Of a stretch of 64,000 nucleotides of DNA, positions 8,805 through 18,055 are shown one piece after another. Made by a program: the position numbers and the translations under genes. The stretch comes from Anabaena minutissima FACHB-250 (GTDB lineage: Bacteria > Cyanobacteriota > Cyanobacteriia > Cyanobacteriales > Nostocaceae), in contig NZ_JACJRG010000008.1 in assembly GCF_014697125.1 (NCBI RefSeq), forward strand, positions 1 to 64,000, given 5' to 3'. Position 1 is the stretch's first letter. Each line of letters starts with the position of its first letter. The notes below the pieces were generated by a model. It was given only the letters and a program-made list of their open reading frames with translations. It did no database searches and was not told the origin of the DNA.

Positions 8805-8835
8805 GTGAAGGAACGATGAAGTTCCTTTCACTTTT
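8805..8835 (+). terminator. Probable terminator after the Uma2 gene
   Basis: Hairpin GTGAAGGAAC (8805-8814), loop GATGAA, GTTCCTTTCAC (8821-8831; one bulged T), then TTTTAG. It lies 120 bases after the stop and 25 before the next start. Confidence 0.5.
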
Positions 8836-8856
8836 AGCCAATTAATACGGTGTGAG

Positions 8857-10944
8857 ATGAAATATAAGCATCCACGTTCCCTAGCTCATTTCAGCAAAGT
8901 ATTGCTAGCAGCCACATCCTTGGCCATCTTTTCTCCCATAGTTTCTGCCTATGCAGATCCAGGAATCTCTAGCACCGTTACCCAAAAACAGATAATAGTA
9001 GAAGAATCCCTCAGCAATAAAGCTGATAAGCTGCCAGAACCAATTAAAATAGCTGTTCTTCAAGATATTTCTCGGCGTACAGGTACAAAAGTTTCAGCCT
9101 TAAGCATTATTCAGGCTCAACAGCAAATGTGGTCAAATGGCTGCTTGGGTTTAACAGTAGCGGGAAGTTGTACACAAGCTCAAGTCCCTGGCTGGCAAGT
9201 AGTAGCTACTAATCAAACACGGGTGTGGGTATATCGCACTGATACATCTGGGAAACTAGCCAAACTTGATGAAGGTGCAACTCAGTTCCTGACTACAATG
9301 ATCGAGAATCAGGAAACTGCCTCTCGAACGACTACTAGCCGCACTGTTCAACAACAAACGATCGCCACCCAACGCAGTACCCAACTAACGGCTACTAACA
9401 CTTCTGTCAAAGGGAAAAAGACCGGTTTTAGCTTGGCGATTTTGCAACCGGCTGGTAACATTTCTAATGTAATTGCCCGTGTTTCTTTGAAATCCAAACG
9501 TCACAAGGGTTTTTTAAAAGAAAGATTCTTGGGTGATTACAAATATAAAGTTAGTCAGAAGGCGAAATTTGTTAAAGGATTAAAAGCAGGCGATCGCGTG
9601 GTTGTGCGCCTGTATGATCTTCAAAACCGCTTTCTGGGCTACAGTGAATTTGAATTATTGTCAGCAAACACAGCCGTCAACCTGATATTGTCAGAAAATC
9701 CTTCACAATATCAAGTTGTTCGCACGGTTTGCGGTAATGATGCTAACGAAGACGGCACAATTGATGCTGGTAGTACCTCTTACGACTACTTCACCCAAGT
9801 TAGCGGCGAACGGGTGACTTTCCTCAGCAGTTCCCAAACCGTTAATGTGAGCCAGTTCCAATCGGAAGGGTTTTCAACTGTAGCGACAACTAGCGTTTAT
9901 CCTACCTCCTTCAGCACGGGTGAGTTTGCTATCGTGCGTCAGACGATGAACGCCTTTAGTTACAACTTAGCGGAAGCTTTGAAAGTTGAACCAGGTAGAT
10001 TAGTAGAACTTAATCAAGTCAGTGATGATGATAGTTCTATCTATGATGTCGGCCAGATGATGATGAGCTATCGTGAGATTGGGGTAGCTAACGGTATCCA
10101 AGTTAAATTTGCTGATGTTTCTACTAATCACTGGGCTAAAGACTTTATCTCTGAATTAGCCGCATTGCAAATTATCCAAGGTTTCCCCGATGGTAACTTT
10201 CGTCCTGATGAACAGTTGACTCGCGCCCAATTTGCGGCGATGCTAACTCAAGCCTTTGCCACAGCCAAAGTCAGGAATGCTATTAGCTTCAGAGATGTTT
10301 CTAGTAGATATTGGGCTTATAACGCCATCCGTGAAACTTATGCAATGGGATTTTTCGGAGGATCTGGTAATACATTCAAGCCGACTCAAAGCCTGTCTCG
10401 CTTGGAAGTTTTATTAGCTTTAGCCCAAGGACTTAACTATACTTTTAGCGGTTCGACACAGACGATGCTGGCAGTTTACAAAGATGCTACCAGTATTCGT
10501 AGTGATGTTCGTAATGCGATCGCTGCCCTCACAGAACGAGGTATCATAGTCAACTATCCTAATGTGCAGAACCTCAATCCTGATAAGGTAGCTACTAGAG
10601 CAGAAGTTAGTGCTTTAATTTACAAAACTTTAGCCAGCACTGGAGAAGTAGCGGATATATCTTCTCAGTACGCCGTAGAAAGTCTACAGCAGCGAGCTGA
10701 GGTTGATAAATTCAATAGAATTGATAACGACGATGACGATGACGATGACGATGATGACGATGACAAAAAAGTCCGTCGCCAACTTGATGACGACGATGAC
10801 GATGACGACGACGATGATAAAAAAGTTCGTCGCAATTGTAACCAAGGTATTGGTAATGGTTCTGAAAATTGCGATCCTGGTAATTCTCGTCCCCACGGTG
10901 GTAGTAACGATGAAGATGGACGGACTCCAGGTAGGAAAAGATAG
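8857..10944 (+). CDS. Exported SLH-domain protein with poly-aspartate tail
   Basis: 695 residues. A Sec signal peptide (to about residue 34, VSAYADP) precedes a novel N-terminal region, then three SLH-type segments: FADVSTNHWAKDFI (about 423-470), FRDVSSRYWAYNAI (about 486-535) and YKDATSIRSDVRNAI (about 548-595). SLH domains anchor proteins to peptidoglycan-linked polymer at the outer membrane. The tail has two aspartate runs, Asp625-636 and Asp644-654, each followed by KKVRR, an apparent tandem duplication, then a Gly/Asn/Arg-rich end. No porin barrel is evident. Acidic runs suggest cation binding, but this is inference. Confidence 0.85.
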   Translation: MKYKHPRSLAHFSKVLLAATSLAIFSPIVSAYADPGISSTVTQKQIIVEESLSNKADKLPEPIKIAVLQDISRRTGTKVSALSIIQAQQQMWSNGCLGLTVAGSCTQAQVPGWQVVATNQTRVWVYRTDTSGKLAKLDEGATQFLTTMIENQETASRTTTSRTVQQQTIATQRSTQLTATNTSVKGKKTGFSLAILQPAGNISNVIARVSLKSKRHKGFLKERFLGDYKYKVSQKAKFVKGLKAGDRVVVRLYDLQNRFLGYSEFELLSANTAVNLILSENPSQYQVVRTVCGNDANEDGTIDAGSTSYDYFTQVSGERVTFLSSSQTVNVSQFQSEGFSTVATTSVYPTSFSTGEFAIVRQTMNAFSYNLAEALKVEPGRLVELNQVSDDDSSIYDVGQMMMSYREIGVANGIQVKFADVSTNHWAKDFISELAALQIIQGFPDGNFRPDEQLTRAQFAAMLTQAFATAKVRNAISFRDVSSRYWAYNAIRETYAMGFFGGSGNTFKPTQSLSRLEVLLALAQGLNYTFSGSTQTMLAVYKDATSIRSDVRNAIAALTERGIIVNYPNVQNLNPDKVATRAEVSALIYKTLASTGEVADISSQYAVESLQQRAEVDKFNRIDNDDDDDDDDDDDDKKVRRQLDDDDDDDDDDDKKVRRNCNQGIGNGSENCDPGNSRPHGGSNDEDGRTPGRKR
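10726..10835 (+). repeat. GAY-triplet repeat encoding poly-Asp, duplicated unit
   Basis: Two runs of GAC/GAT triplets (12 and 11 codons) each followed by AAAAAAGTYCGTCGC. The alternating codons show the run is not a simple homotriplet. Confidence 0.85.
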
Positions 10945-10959
10945 AATTTTAAATTTTTA

Positions 10960-10981
10960 GAGAGGCAATCAATTGCCTCTT
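10960..10981. terminator. Hairpin between convergent SLH and MscS genes
   Basis: AGAGGCAAT (10961-10969) pairs with ATTGCCTCT (10972-10980). A run of T follows only when read on the minus strand (AAATTTTT on plus at 10951-10958), so it may stop transcription from both sides imperfectly. Confidence 0.45.
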
Positions 10982-11056
10982 GAAATGTTCACAGTAGGAT
11001 AAAATCAAGGGTAAAAGGTAAAATTTTGCTTCATTGTTTACCTTTTACCTTTTCTT

Positions 11057-12088
11057 CTAATTTAATGTTTCATCAGAATTAACATTTTCTTTGATATAAA
11101 CATCTTGAATGGGGAAAGGAATAGAAATACCTGTTTCTTGATAACGCTTGTGCAGCTTTTTAATCATTAAATGTTTACCCATGCGTTGATCAAAATATTC
11201 ACTAACACGCATATATAATGTAAAATCTATACTAAAATCACCAAATGTGTGAAATCTGATATATGGCTCATTTTTAATTAATTCAATAGCAATCTCTTGC
11301 ATCACTTCTTTGGCAACTTCTACTGTTATCTGTTCCACTTGTTCTAAATCACTATTATAACTAACACCTACATTCATAGTTAAAGTGATTTCTTTGGCAG
11401 GTAGATGATAATTAGTAAAAATTGTCGAACCAAGCTTAGAATTAGGAACTATCACAACATTATTAGAAAGTTCTCTAATGGTTGTGTTGCGCCAAGAAAT
11501 ATCAATCACATATCCTTCATTACCATCATCTAATTTGACATAATCGCCATTTCTCACCTGCTTAGAAAGAATGAGATAAAAGCCAGAAAATAAATTAGCT
11601 AGGGTATCTTGTAATGCTAAACCAACGGCTAAACCCCCTACCCCTAAAGTTGTAATAATCGGAGTAATGGCAATTCCCATTGTTTGTAATAAAATTAATC
11701 CTCCTAACCCTAAAACAGCAGCTTTAGCGAGGTTAGATATAAGTGATGCAGTTGCCCTCTCTGCTGTTTTAGTATATAGATTCACAAAACCCGCAGAGAG
11801 TCTAGCTAAGACTAATATAACTGAAGATAGGAAAACTATTGTAGTAACTTTTTGCAATAGAATAACAATATCTGTCTTGATCGGCGCACTCACAACAGCA
11901 CCGGAAAAACCTGCAAGTACAAACCAAATAAAAGGCATACGTTGCAGAGACGTAAATATTATATTGCTGCCGGGAATTTGTTTATCGGTGGCAAATTTTT
12001 TCAGTTTCTTGAAAATAACTTTTTCACCAATTATTCCCGTCAACAAGCCAACTAAGATTAATGCTAAAGGTAAAATCCAGTCCATCAT
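11057..12088 (-). CDS. Mechanosensitive ion channel (MscS family)
   Basis: About 343 residues if translation starts at one of the adjacent ATGs (12088 or 12085), immediately before the first hydrophobic segment WILPLALILVGLLTGII; the frame is open to 12151 but those residues look unlike protein. Several N-terminal membrane helices are followed by the MscS pore helix (GVGGLAVGLALQDTLANLFSGF) and the beta domain (GDYVKLDDGNEGYVIDISWRNTTI, VPNSKL). It opens on membrane tension to release solutes during hypo-osmotic shock. Substrate selectivity cannot be read from sequence. Confidence 0.88.
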   Translation of the reverse strand: MMDWILPLALILVGLLTGIIGEKVIFKKLKKFATDKQIPGSNIIFTSLQRMPFIWFVLAGFSGAVVSAPIKTDIVILLQKVTTIVFLSSVILVLARLSAGFVNLYTKTAERATASLISNLAKAAVLGLGGLILLQTMGIAITPIITTLGVGGLAVGLALQDTLANLFSGFYLILSKQVRNGDYVKLDDGNEGYVIDISWRNTTIRELSNNVVIVPNSKLGSTIFTNYHLPAKEITLTMNVGVSYNSDLEQVEQITVEVAKEVMQEIAIELIKNEPYIRFHTFGDFSIDFTLYMRVSEYFDQRMGKHLMIKKLHKRYQETGISIPFPIQDVYIKENVNSDETLN

Positions 12089-12203
12089 TATTAATTTGGA
12101 ATTTCCAGCAAGGGGATGATTACTGCAAGATTTTACCTCATCGCTACACAATCAAAAACCTCCAGACGGATCGAATACTACAATTCCGGTGAAAATAAAT
12201 AAT

Positions 12204-13121
12204 ATGGATCTACCAATTATTTATCACCCTGATTACGTTGCACCATTACCTGAAGGTCATCGCTTCCCGATGCCAAAGTTCCAAAAACTCTATGAGTTGC
12301 TGTTAACTGAAGGCGTGGCATACATAGAACAATTTCATACACCAACCCGTCCGCACTCAGAGTTAATTGAATTAGTTCACACTCCCGATTATGTCCAAGG
12401 TTACTGTGAAGGTACATTAGATGCCAAAGCACAGCGTCGGATTGGTTTACCTTGGAGTCCAGCGTTAGCCAATCGTACCTGTGTAGCAGCAGGTGGGACA
12501 ATACTCACCGCACAGTTAGCATTAAGTCAAGGTTTAGCTTGTAATACTGCGGGTGGAACGCATCACGCTTTTCCCAGCTATGGATCTGGTTTTTGTATTT
12601 TCAACGATTTAGCGATCGCCACTCGCGTTCTCCAAAAACAGGGACTCGTTCAAAAAATCCTGATTGTTGACTTGGATGTCCATCAAGGAGACGGTACAGC
12701 GTTTATCTTCCAAGATGATGACAGTGTATTTACTTTCTCCATGCACTGCGAAGTTAACTTTCCAGGAACTAAGCAACGAAGCGATTTAGATGTTCCCCTA
12801 CCCGTGGGTATGGAAGACGACGCTTACCTACAAACCTTGGCGAAATACTTACCAGATTTGCTCTCAGATATCAAACCAGACTTGGTATTTTATGATGCTG
12901 GTGTTGATCCGCATATAGGCGATCGCTTAGGTAAATTAGCCTTAACTGATACGGGGCTTTTCCGTCGAGAAATGCAGGTGTTAAACACCTGCGTCAGTGC
13001 TGGTTATCCTATCGCCTGCGTAATTGGTGGTGGTTACGCTGATGATATGAAATCTTTAGTTTGGCGACACTCCCTAGTGCATCGTGCCGCCAGTCAGGTG
13101 TATCGTCAATATCAACTCTAA
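12204..13121 (+). CDS. Histone deacetylase family protein (acetylpolyamine/acetoin-utilisation type)
   Basis: 305 residues from ATG 12204 (MDLPIIYHPDYVAPLPEGH); an upstream in-frame GTG at 12189 is also possible. Zinc-dependent arginase/deacetylase fold: GGTHHAF with the paired catalytic histidines, zinc ligands in DLDVHQGDGT and YDAGVDPH, and GGGYADD at the end. Bacterial members remove acetyl groups from small amines or proteins; the substrate here is unknown. It lies alone between divergent and convergent neighbours. Confidence 0.9.
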   Translation: MDLPIIYHPDYVAPLPEGHRFPMPKFQKLYELLLTEGVAYIEQFHTPTRPHSELIELVHTPDYVQGYCEGTLDAKAQRRIGLPWSPALANRTCVAAGGTILTAQLALSQGLACNTAGGTHHAFPSYGSGFCIFNDLAIATRVLQKQGLVQKILIVDLDVHQGDGTAFIFQDDDSVFTFSMHCEVNFPGTKQRSDLDVPLPVGMEDDAYLQTLAKYLPDLLSDIKPDLVFYDAGVDPHIGDRLGKLALTDTGLFRREMQVLNTCVSAGYPIACVIGGGYADDMKSLVWRHSLVHRAASQVYRQYQL

Positions 13122-13152
13122 TATTACTGCTTCCAAAAGCATAATGCCCGGT

Positions 13153-13578
13153 TCAAAACACATTTACGCGGCCATCATTCAGTATATAGAGAGAGCGATC
13201 GCCTGGATAACGCCAAGTGGGACGAATCTCTACGCGTAATGTGCCAAAATTTGGTTGAGAAACAACGGCTTGTAAGGGTGATCCTGTCTTATCCCAAAAC
13301 ACAAGGGAAAGATTAGGTTGTTTACCGTCTTCCTGCGCAAATTGTAATTTCTCTCCAGGTTGCAGAGGAATCGCCTTAGAACCTTGGATTTTTTCTAATT
13401 CTACTAACTTAGAAGTATTATTAACTACTTCTAAGCGGATACGTTGACCGGGTGTAAACTGAAGGGGACGAGAACCACAATTAGAAGCGCAAGTTCCGGC
13501 TAAACTGGTTTGAGTATGATCTATTGATGTTAATAACAGAGTAGCTGCGGCTAACACAATTGGCAATTTTTTAAACAT
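13153..13578 (-). CDS. Conserved exported protein, unknown function
   Basis: 141 residues starting with a clear Sec signal peptide (MFKKLPIVLAAATLLLTS, likely cleaved near ...SLAG). The mature part begins with a Cys pair (CASNC) and is otherwise beta-rich, with no catalytic motif visible. It resembles small exported proteins found throughout cyanobacteria; I do not recognise a named family. It is convergent with the deacetylase-like gene. Confidence 0.75.
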   Translation of the reverse strand: MFKKLPIVLAAATLLLTSIDHTQTSLAGTCASNCGSRPLQFTPGQRIRLEVVNNTSKLVELEKIQGSKAIPLQPGEKLQFAQEDGKQPNLSLVFWDKTGSPLQAVVSQPNFGTLRVEIRPTWRYPGDRSLYILNDGRVNVF

Positions 13579-13714
13579 AAGCTATCGGATAAATACTTAT
13601 GCCACATAGTAGCCTACAGAGATATTATCCAGCCTCAGCAAATCCTGTGTAATCGGGATTGGAGATTGGAGATTAGGGATTAGGTAATTTTGCAGTTTGA
13701 GACTTCAATTGATT

Positions 13715-14452
13715 ATGATACTTGCAATATATATCAAATTATCTGATCGAGTTTGGCAAGACTGGCAAACAGCAAAGGATTTTGCCAATCAAAAGGTTGA
13801 TTATTTGACTAATTCAGCACAAACATTTGGGCAATCTTTACAAGAAACTGCTACAACAACGACTGATAAAACTATTGATGCAGTGACACAAACATTGAAT
13901 CAAAGTTGGCAAAATGCTGAACAAGTTAAGAGTATGACATCAACAGCTATTCAAACAGTCTTAACAAATCCCACATCAGGGATTAATTCTGCTTTTAATA
14001 ATTGGTTGGTACAGCACCCAACATTGTGGCGGCTAGTACAAATATTAGATTGGGCAGCAAATCATCCCATCATTAGTTTAGTAGTATTACTATTTGGTCT
14101 AACTCTCATCTGGAGTATCATTAAAGCCGTGATGAGCTTGATTGAAAGAGCTAGTTGGTCAATTCTGCAAGTTCCTTTAAAATTAATTCAGGCTGTAATT
14201 AACTTTAGCTTTTTCTTTTTACTTCAAATTTTTAATTCAGTCCTACAAAAATCAATAAATCATCAACCAGCAGAAACACAATCAGTTTTAAGTGACACAG
14301 TTCACAAAGATAAACCGCAAAGGTTAGCAGAAATATCACTGAGATTAGAAGCTATTCAACAAGAGCAACAAGAGCTTTTACAAGAAGCTGCAACTTTAAT
14401 CGCTACGAATGATATTGATATAAAAATGCCAGAATTAACTCATAATTCATAA
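13715..14452 (+). CDS. Hypothetical membrane protein
   Basis: 245 residues from ATG 13715 (MILAIYIKLSDRVWQDWQ); a TTG at 13697 in frame is possible. The N-terminal 80 residues are rich in Thr/Gln/Ala and predicted helical, the middle has two hydrophobic segments (IISLVVLLFGLTLIWSII and INFSFFFLLQIF), and the end is a Glu/Gln-rich coiled coil (LEAIQQEQQELLQEAATLI). No recognised family. No strong ribosome site is visible. Confidence 0.6.
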   Translation: MILAIYIKLSDRVWQDWQTAKDFANQKVDYLTNSAQTFGQSLQETATTTTDKTIDAVTQTLNQSWQNAEQVKSMTSTAIQTVLTNPTSGINSAFNNWLVQHPTLWRLVQILDWAANHPIISLVVLLFGLTLIWSIIKAVMSLIERASWSILQVPLKLIQAVINFSFFFLLQIFNSVLQKSINHQPAETQSVLSDTVHKDKPQRLAEISLRLEAIQQEQQELLQEAATLIATNDIDIKMPELTHNS

Positions 14453-14611
14453 TTAACTTGACTTTGCATGGAATCTGTAAAACCCGTGCAAAGTCAGGGT
14501 TTTAGTAGAGAACGGGTTTAGATTAGGCGCAGATTTTACTACATAACATGAAAAATCAGATAATTTCATATAAGCATAAAGTTAGCAGTCGGGGTTCTGT
14601 ATCACTATTAT

Positions 14612-15757
14612 TTACGCTGTTATATTTAATTGAACGATAATCTCATCTTCATTGCTAGTAATAAATTGAGCAAATCGCTGTGCTAAAGGAGGTATGAAAA
14701 CTAAAGGATTACTAAATCCAGAAAAAATATGAATACCTTCATATCCTGGAATAGCACCAATTAACGGTAGATTATTACTACTAAATGCTACTAAACAATG
14801 ATGCCAATTTCCTGGTAAATTACCCAATACAGGTAAAATTTTAGTAATACTTTGTCTTAACCAATTTTCGCTTTCATCTGAATTTACATTAGCATAAGGG
14901 TCTGTCAGCACACGACTAATTTGACCTAGGCGCAAACTACAATCTTGAAACTGAATTGCACCTATATCTAATATTGGTGGGACTGGTTGATTACCCGTCT
15001 CTTCCCACAATTTATCATCTTTTGTAGATGCAGCTTCTAATTTAAATCTTTGTAAATTAGCTGGCATGACTAAAGTTTTTAGCTGTAAATCTACAGGTGG
15101 TGTTTCTATAATTTCTGCATGGGTAAAATACAGTTTAATCGGAATTCCTGCTGCTTTTAATAAATTACGGCTAAGTCCGCCAGCGCACACAACCATATTC
15201 CCACAGAAGTAATTTTCAGAAGTAGTTGTGACACTACCTGAACTTAATTGCAATACTTCGGTGATTTGCATTTCACCACCACCACGTAAAAAAGCCTGAA
15301 TGTAAGCTTGTGCTGTTTTTTGGGGGTGGATATGTCCATGTTTGACAGTCAAAGCACCGGAAACCGCTTCCCGATTTAGCAATGGTTCTAATTCACAAGC
15401 TGCTTGAACACTGATTAAACGCGGTGGAGTGGCACAATTAGCATATAATGCAGCCGTTGCTTGGGGGTCACTATCAGCAGCAATAGTCAGTAATAAGTCT
15501 AATTCCCGTAACTCAATATCAGCGTCTAACTCTTGAGCTAAATTTTGATAAATAGCGATCGCTTCTTGGCATAATTGGCGAGTGAGTGGTGTGCTTCCTG
15601 ACCAATAAGCCAGTCCACCATAACTATAACGGGTGGCATTTTGCGATATTTCATCTTTTTCTAATAGCAGTACACTCAAGCCTGTTTTGACTAATTCGTA
15701 GGCGAGTGTCGCACCCGTAATTCCACCGCCAACTACAATCCAGTCGTAGGTTTTCAT
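14612..15757 (-). CDS. FAD-dependent oxidoreductase (DAO/glycine oxidase-like)
   Basis: 381 residues with an N-terminal FAD Rossmann motif (VVGGGITGATLAYEL), the ATRYSYGG segment after the second strand, and a C-terminal FAD motif (LPLIGAIPGYEGIHIFSGFSNPL). This is the D-amino-acid oxidase / glycine oxidase / sarcosine oxidase-like superfamily; it removes hydride from an amine or amino acid. The exact substrate is not apparent; no thiamine-synthesis gene is adjacent. It lies directly downstream of the small gene at 15775, 17 bases apart, so they may be co-transcribed. Confidence 0.82.
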   Translation of the reverse strand: MKTYDWIVVGGGITGATLAYELVKTGLSVLLLEKDEISQNATRYSYGGLAYWSGSTPLTRQLCQEAIAIYQNLAQELDADIELRELDLLLTIAADSDPQATAALYANCATPPRLISVQAACELEPLLNREAVSGALTVKHGHIHPQKTAQAYIQAFLRGGGEMQITEVLQLSSGSVTTTSENYFCGNMVVCAGGLSRNLLKAAGIPIKLYFTHAEIIETPPVDLQLKTLVMPANLQRFKLEAASTKDDKLWEETGNQPVPPILDIGAIQFQDCSLRLGQISRVLTDPYANVNSDESENWLRQSITKILPVLGNLPGNWHHCLVAFSSNNLPLIGAIPGYEGIHIFSGFSNPLVFIPPLAQRFAQFITSNEDEIIVQLNITA

Positions 15758-15774
15758 TTAATTACAAAAAGCAC

Positions 15775-15972
15775 TCATTGAAAATTTTCATTAATCCATT
15801 CCCATCCGGCTTTTTCTGCTGCGTGGGTACTGTAATAGACTTTTCCTTGTCCAAAAACAGCACCATCCACAGTTAAAACTCGAAACTGCCAACAGTCTTC
15901 TGTATAGAAAACCAACAACGTCAAACCCTGGATACCAACAAGCAGGTGAATTTTGACTTGGTTGTCTGTCAT
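15775..15972 (-). CDS. Small conserved hypothetical protein
   Basis: 65 residues from ATG 15972 (MTDNQVKIHLLVGIQGLTLLVFYTED). It has well-formed strand-like segments and ends WEWINENFQ. No known family is recognised. Gene order suggests a unit with the FAD oxidoreductase. An overlapping longer frame (15791-16216) on the same strand was judged a shadow. Confidence 0.55.
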   Translation of the reverse strand: MTDNQVKIHLLVGIQGLTLLVFYTEDCWQFRVLTVDGAVFGQGKVYYSTHAAEKAGWEWINENFQ

Positions 15973-16069
15973 TAGCAAGCAGCCATAGATAATTACTGAT
16001 TAGATCATCAATTATGGCAAAGCCAACAGATATTGGCGACTGTACCAGGAAAATTAATTCGTAACGACG

Positions 16070-16120
16070 CTCCCCCCCCCGATACGCTCTAAGCGCAGCT
16101 ATGCCGCAGGCTTGATGTAA
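16070..16120. repeat. Poly-C tract and dispersed-repeat fragment
   Basis: A run of nine or more C (about 16071-16080) leads into GATACGCTCTAAGCGCAGCT and ATGCCGCAGG, a fragment seen as small interspersed repeats in Nostoc-type genomes. The homopolymer is a likely length-variable site. Confidence 0.45.
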
Positions 16121-16234
16121 TTCATAATTTCCGGCAGGATATGAAGTATGCGGTAAATGTAGCGTCAATTGCAGAAAGCTGGTACTGTGAATTGTCGAGT
16201 TTACCACTGTGTACAAAAAGTAGCTGTTGAGTCT

Positions 16235-16732
16235 ATGACAATCACGATCGCACTCAATACCGATTCTGTTAATAACCTGGATTTGTCACCTGTCGATACG
16301 GTAATGAATCAACTGCTACAAGAAGGAGCAACCCAAGATAAAACACAAAGTGTCTACGCTAACTATGAACAGCAGTTGCAGTTTGATATTGACTATCCCT
16401 TAGAACCTGACGATCCTCGTGAACTGTCAGAAATTCCAGAATTACGCCTGTGGTTTGTACGCTTAGATGCAAAATATCCCTGGTTGCCATTTTTATTAGA
16501 TTGGAAAGCCGGAGAAATGGCTCGTTATACCGCTATGCTTGTACCGCATCAATTTAGTGCAAAAGAAGGTATTCAGTATAATCCCGAAGCTTTAGAAATC
16601 TTTTTGATGCACAAAGTTTTTCTTTTGAGTGACTGGTTAAAACAGCAAGATATTCCCTGGCAAGCGAGGATTAAATCTATGGCGCAAATGCTAGGTTACG
16701 AATTAGATGATGCCTTTTTTGCACTATTTTGA
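16235..16732 (+). CDS. CRR6 family NDH-1 complex assembly protein
   Basis: 165 residues from ATG 16235 (MTITIALNTDSVNNLDLSP). The core DYPLEPDDPRELSEIPELRLWFVRLDAKYPWLPFLLDW is the signature of the CRR6 family. In chloroplasts and cyanobacteria CRR6 helps mature NdhI for the NDH-1 photosynthetic complex I. No signal peptide, so it acts in the cytosol or thylakoid periphery. The frame is open upstream to 16169 but without family-like residues. Monocistronic. Confidence 0.85.
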   Translation: MTITIALNTDSVNNLDLSPVDTVMNQLLQEGATQDKTQSVYANYEQQLQFDIDYPLEPDDPRELSEIPELRLWFVRLDAKYPWLPFLLDWKAGEMARYTAMLVPHQFSAKEGIQYNPEALEIFLMHKVFLLSDWLKQQDIPWQARIKSMAQMLGYELDDAFFALF

Positions 16733-16744
16733 GGGACTGCGAAT

Positions 16745-16965
16745 AGGTGACAGGTGACAGGTGACAGGTGACAGGGGAAAAGAAAGCAGGGGGAGCAGGG
16801 GGAGCAGGGGGAGAAAAATACAATGCCCACTCACTACTCACTACTCACTACTCACTACTCAGCACGGGCTAAACGCCCCGCTACCGCTACCGCTAACAGC
16901 ACTCAGCACTCAGCACTCAGCACTCAGCACTCAGCACTCACTACTCAGCACTCACTACTCACTTT
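16745..16965. repeat. Composite STRR element, copy 1
   Basis: Order on the plus strand: GTGACAG heptamers (about four), a linker GGGGAAAAGAAAGCA, GGGGGAGCA repeats (about three), linker GAGAAAAATACAATGCCCA, CTCACTA heptamers, an inverted copy of the GTTAGCGGTAGCG insert (16861-16899), and ACTCAGC heptamers running into the glycosyltransferase 3' end. Confidence 0.85.
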
Positions 16966-17922
16966 TTACCCTCCCCAGACTTTTTGTAAAATCGTTTCGG
17001 GAGAAATATCTGCCACTGTTGCGGTAGGAGATTTGATACCCAGAAACTTGTCGCTGTTTGGTAACAATTTGCTTGGCTCTGTAGAACCAAACAGACCAAT
17101 GGTGTAAGTCTGTACTGCTACACTGAGTTGTAATGGCACACTATCAGTAGTTAACATCAAGCTAGCTCCAGCGATCATAGCCGCTAACTTGCCGATATCT
17201 TCAGGGGCTGTCACCTTAATATTGGGACATAAATCTCGGAGCGATCGCACTAATGCTTCATCATTCGCTCCTTGAATGACTACTACAGGTAAATCTGGCT
17301 GTTTAGTTTGAAAGTCTTGAATGATTTCTTGCCATTTATCTAGCGGGTAAAGATCCAACGCCTGGGGTTTGGATATCCAGCTAGTACCGCCATAAATTAA
17401 CACATAACTTGTTCCATTTACTCCTAGGCGTTTTTGTTCTGTTTGCGCCCACTCAATATCGGGTTTAGGCACATTCACCGCTAGCTCTGGGTTAGGGGTG
17501 GTAATACCGAATGGTTGCAGCAAGTCATGGTAAGTTGTTGCTACATACTGGGATGCTTTAAAAGGTACAGTTTTGGTGAGAAATCCAGAGCCTTTACCTT
17601 GGTAGCCAATGCGTGTGGGAATTCCGGTTAACCAGAGGAAAAGACCCACTAACCAACTTTGACTAACGGTAATGGCTGCATCATACTCGCGATCGCGAAT
17701 TGTGCCTACAAGGTTGCCCCAATCTGCCAGGCTGTTACGGTCTTTGTAATCGAAAATCAGTACATCATTGACTGACTTGCTCACCCGGTAGGCAGCCTTT
17801 GACCGGGGTTCGGTAACGACATCTAATTGTGCGTTTGGATAACATCTCTTCAAATCGTCTAGAGTCGGAAAGAAGAGAATTTGATCGCCAATTCCACCAG
17901 GTACAAGGGCTACTACTCGCAT
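16966..17922 (-). CDS. Glycosyltransferase family 9 (heptosyltransferase-like)
   Basis: 318 residues, GT-B fold. N-terminal VVALVPGGIGDQILFFPTL resembles the acceptor-side loop of ADP-heptose:LPS heptosyltransferases, and the C-terminal donor-binding segment TTDSVPLQLSVAVQTYTIGLFGSTEP matches the family. It probably adds a sugar to lipopolysaccharide or a related glycan at the cytoplasmic face. Donor sugar unknown; no other LPS genes adjacent. The stop lies at the end of a long STRR block. Confidence 0.85.
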   Translation of the reverse strand: MRVVALVPGGIGDQILFFPTLDDLKRCYPNAQLDVVTEPRSKAAYRVSKSVNDVLIFDYKDRNSLADWGNLVGTIRDREYDAAITVSQSWLVGLFLWLTGIPTRIGYQGKGSGFLTKTVPFKASQYVATTYHDLLQPFGITTPNPELAVNVPKPDIEWAQTEQKRLGVNGTSYVLIYGGTSWISKPQALDLYPLDKWQEIIQDFQTKQPDLPVVVIQGANDEALVRSLRDLCPNIKVTAPEDIGKLAAMIAGASLMLTTDSVPLQLSVAVQTYTIGLFGSTEPSKLLPNSDKFLGIKSPTATVADISPETILQKVWGG

Positions 17923-18055
17923 AATAATTATTGACGCTTACTCGCTCCTTATTTTAGGTGAATATAGGTATGCCCCTGCGGGAAATTCAAAATACTCCTC
18001 CGGAGCAGCAAGCTACAAAATTCAAAATAAATCGCTTTAAAGTTTGAGGAATGCT

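Noticed and set aside
10684..10960. Frames antisense or shifted to the poly-Asp region (long Thr/Met or Ile/Val runs)
   Set aside because: Shadows of the GAY repeat in the SLH gene.
15791..16216. 141-codon frame on the minus strand overlapping the small gene at 15775-15972
   Set aside because: It runs through a poly-C repeat, has poor protein character (Ser/Arg/Trp-rich C-terminus), and competes with a better frame on the same strand.
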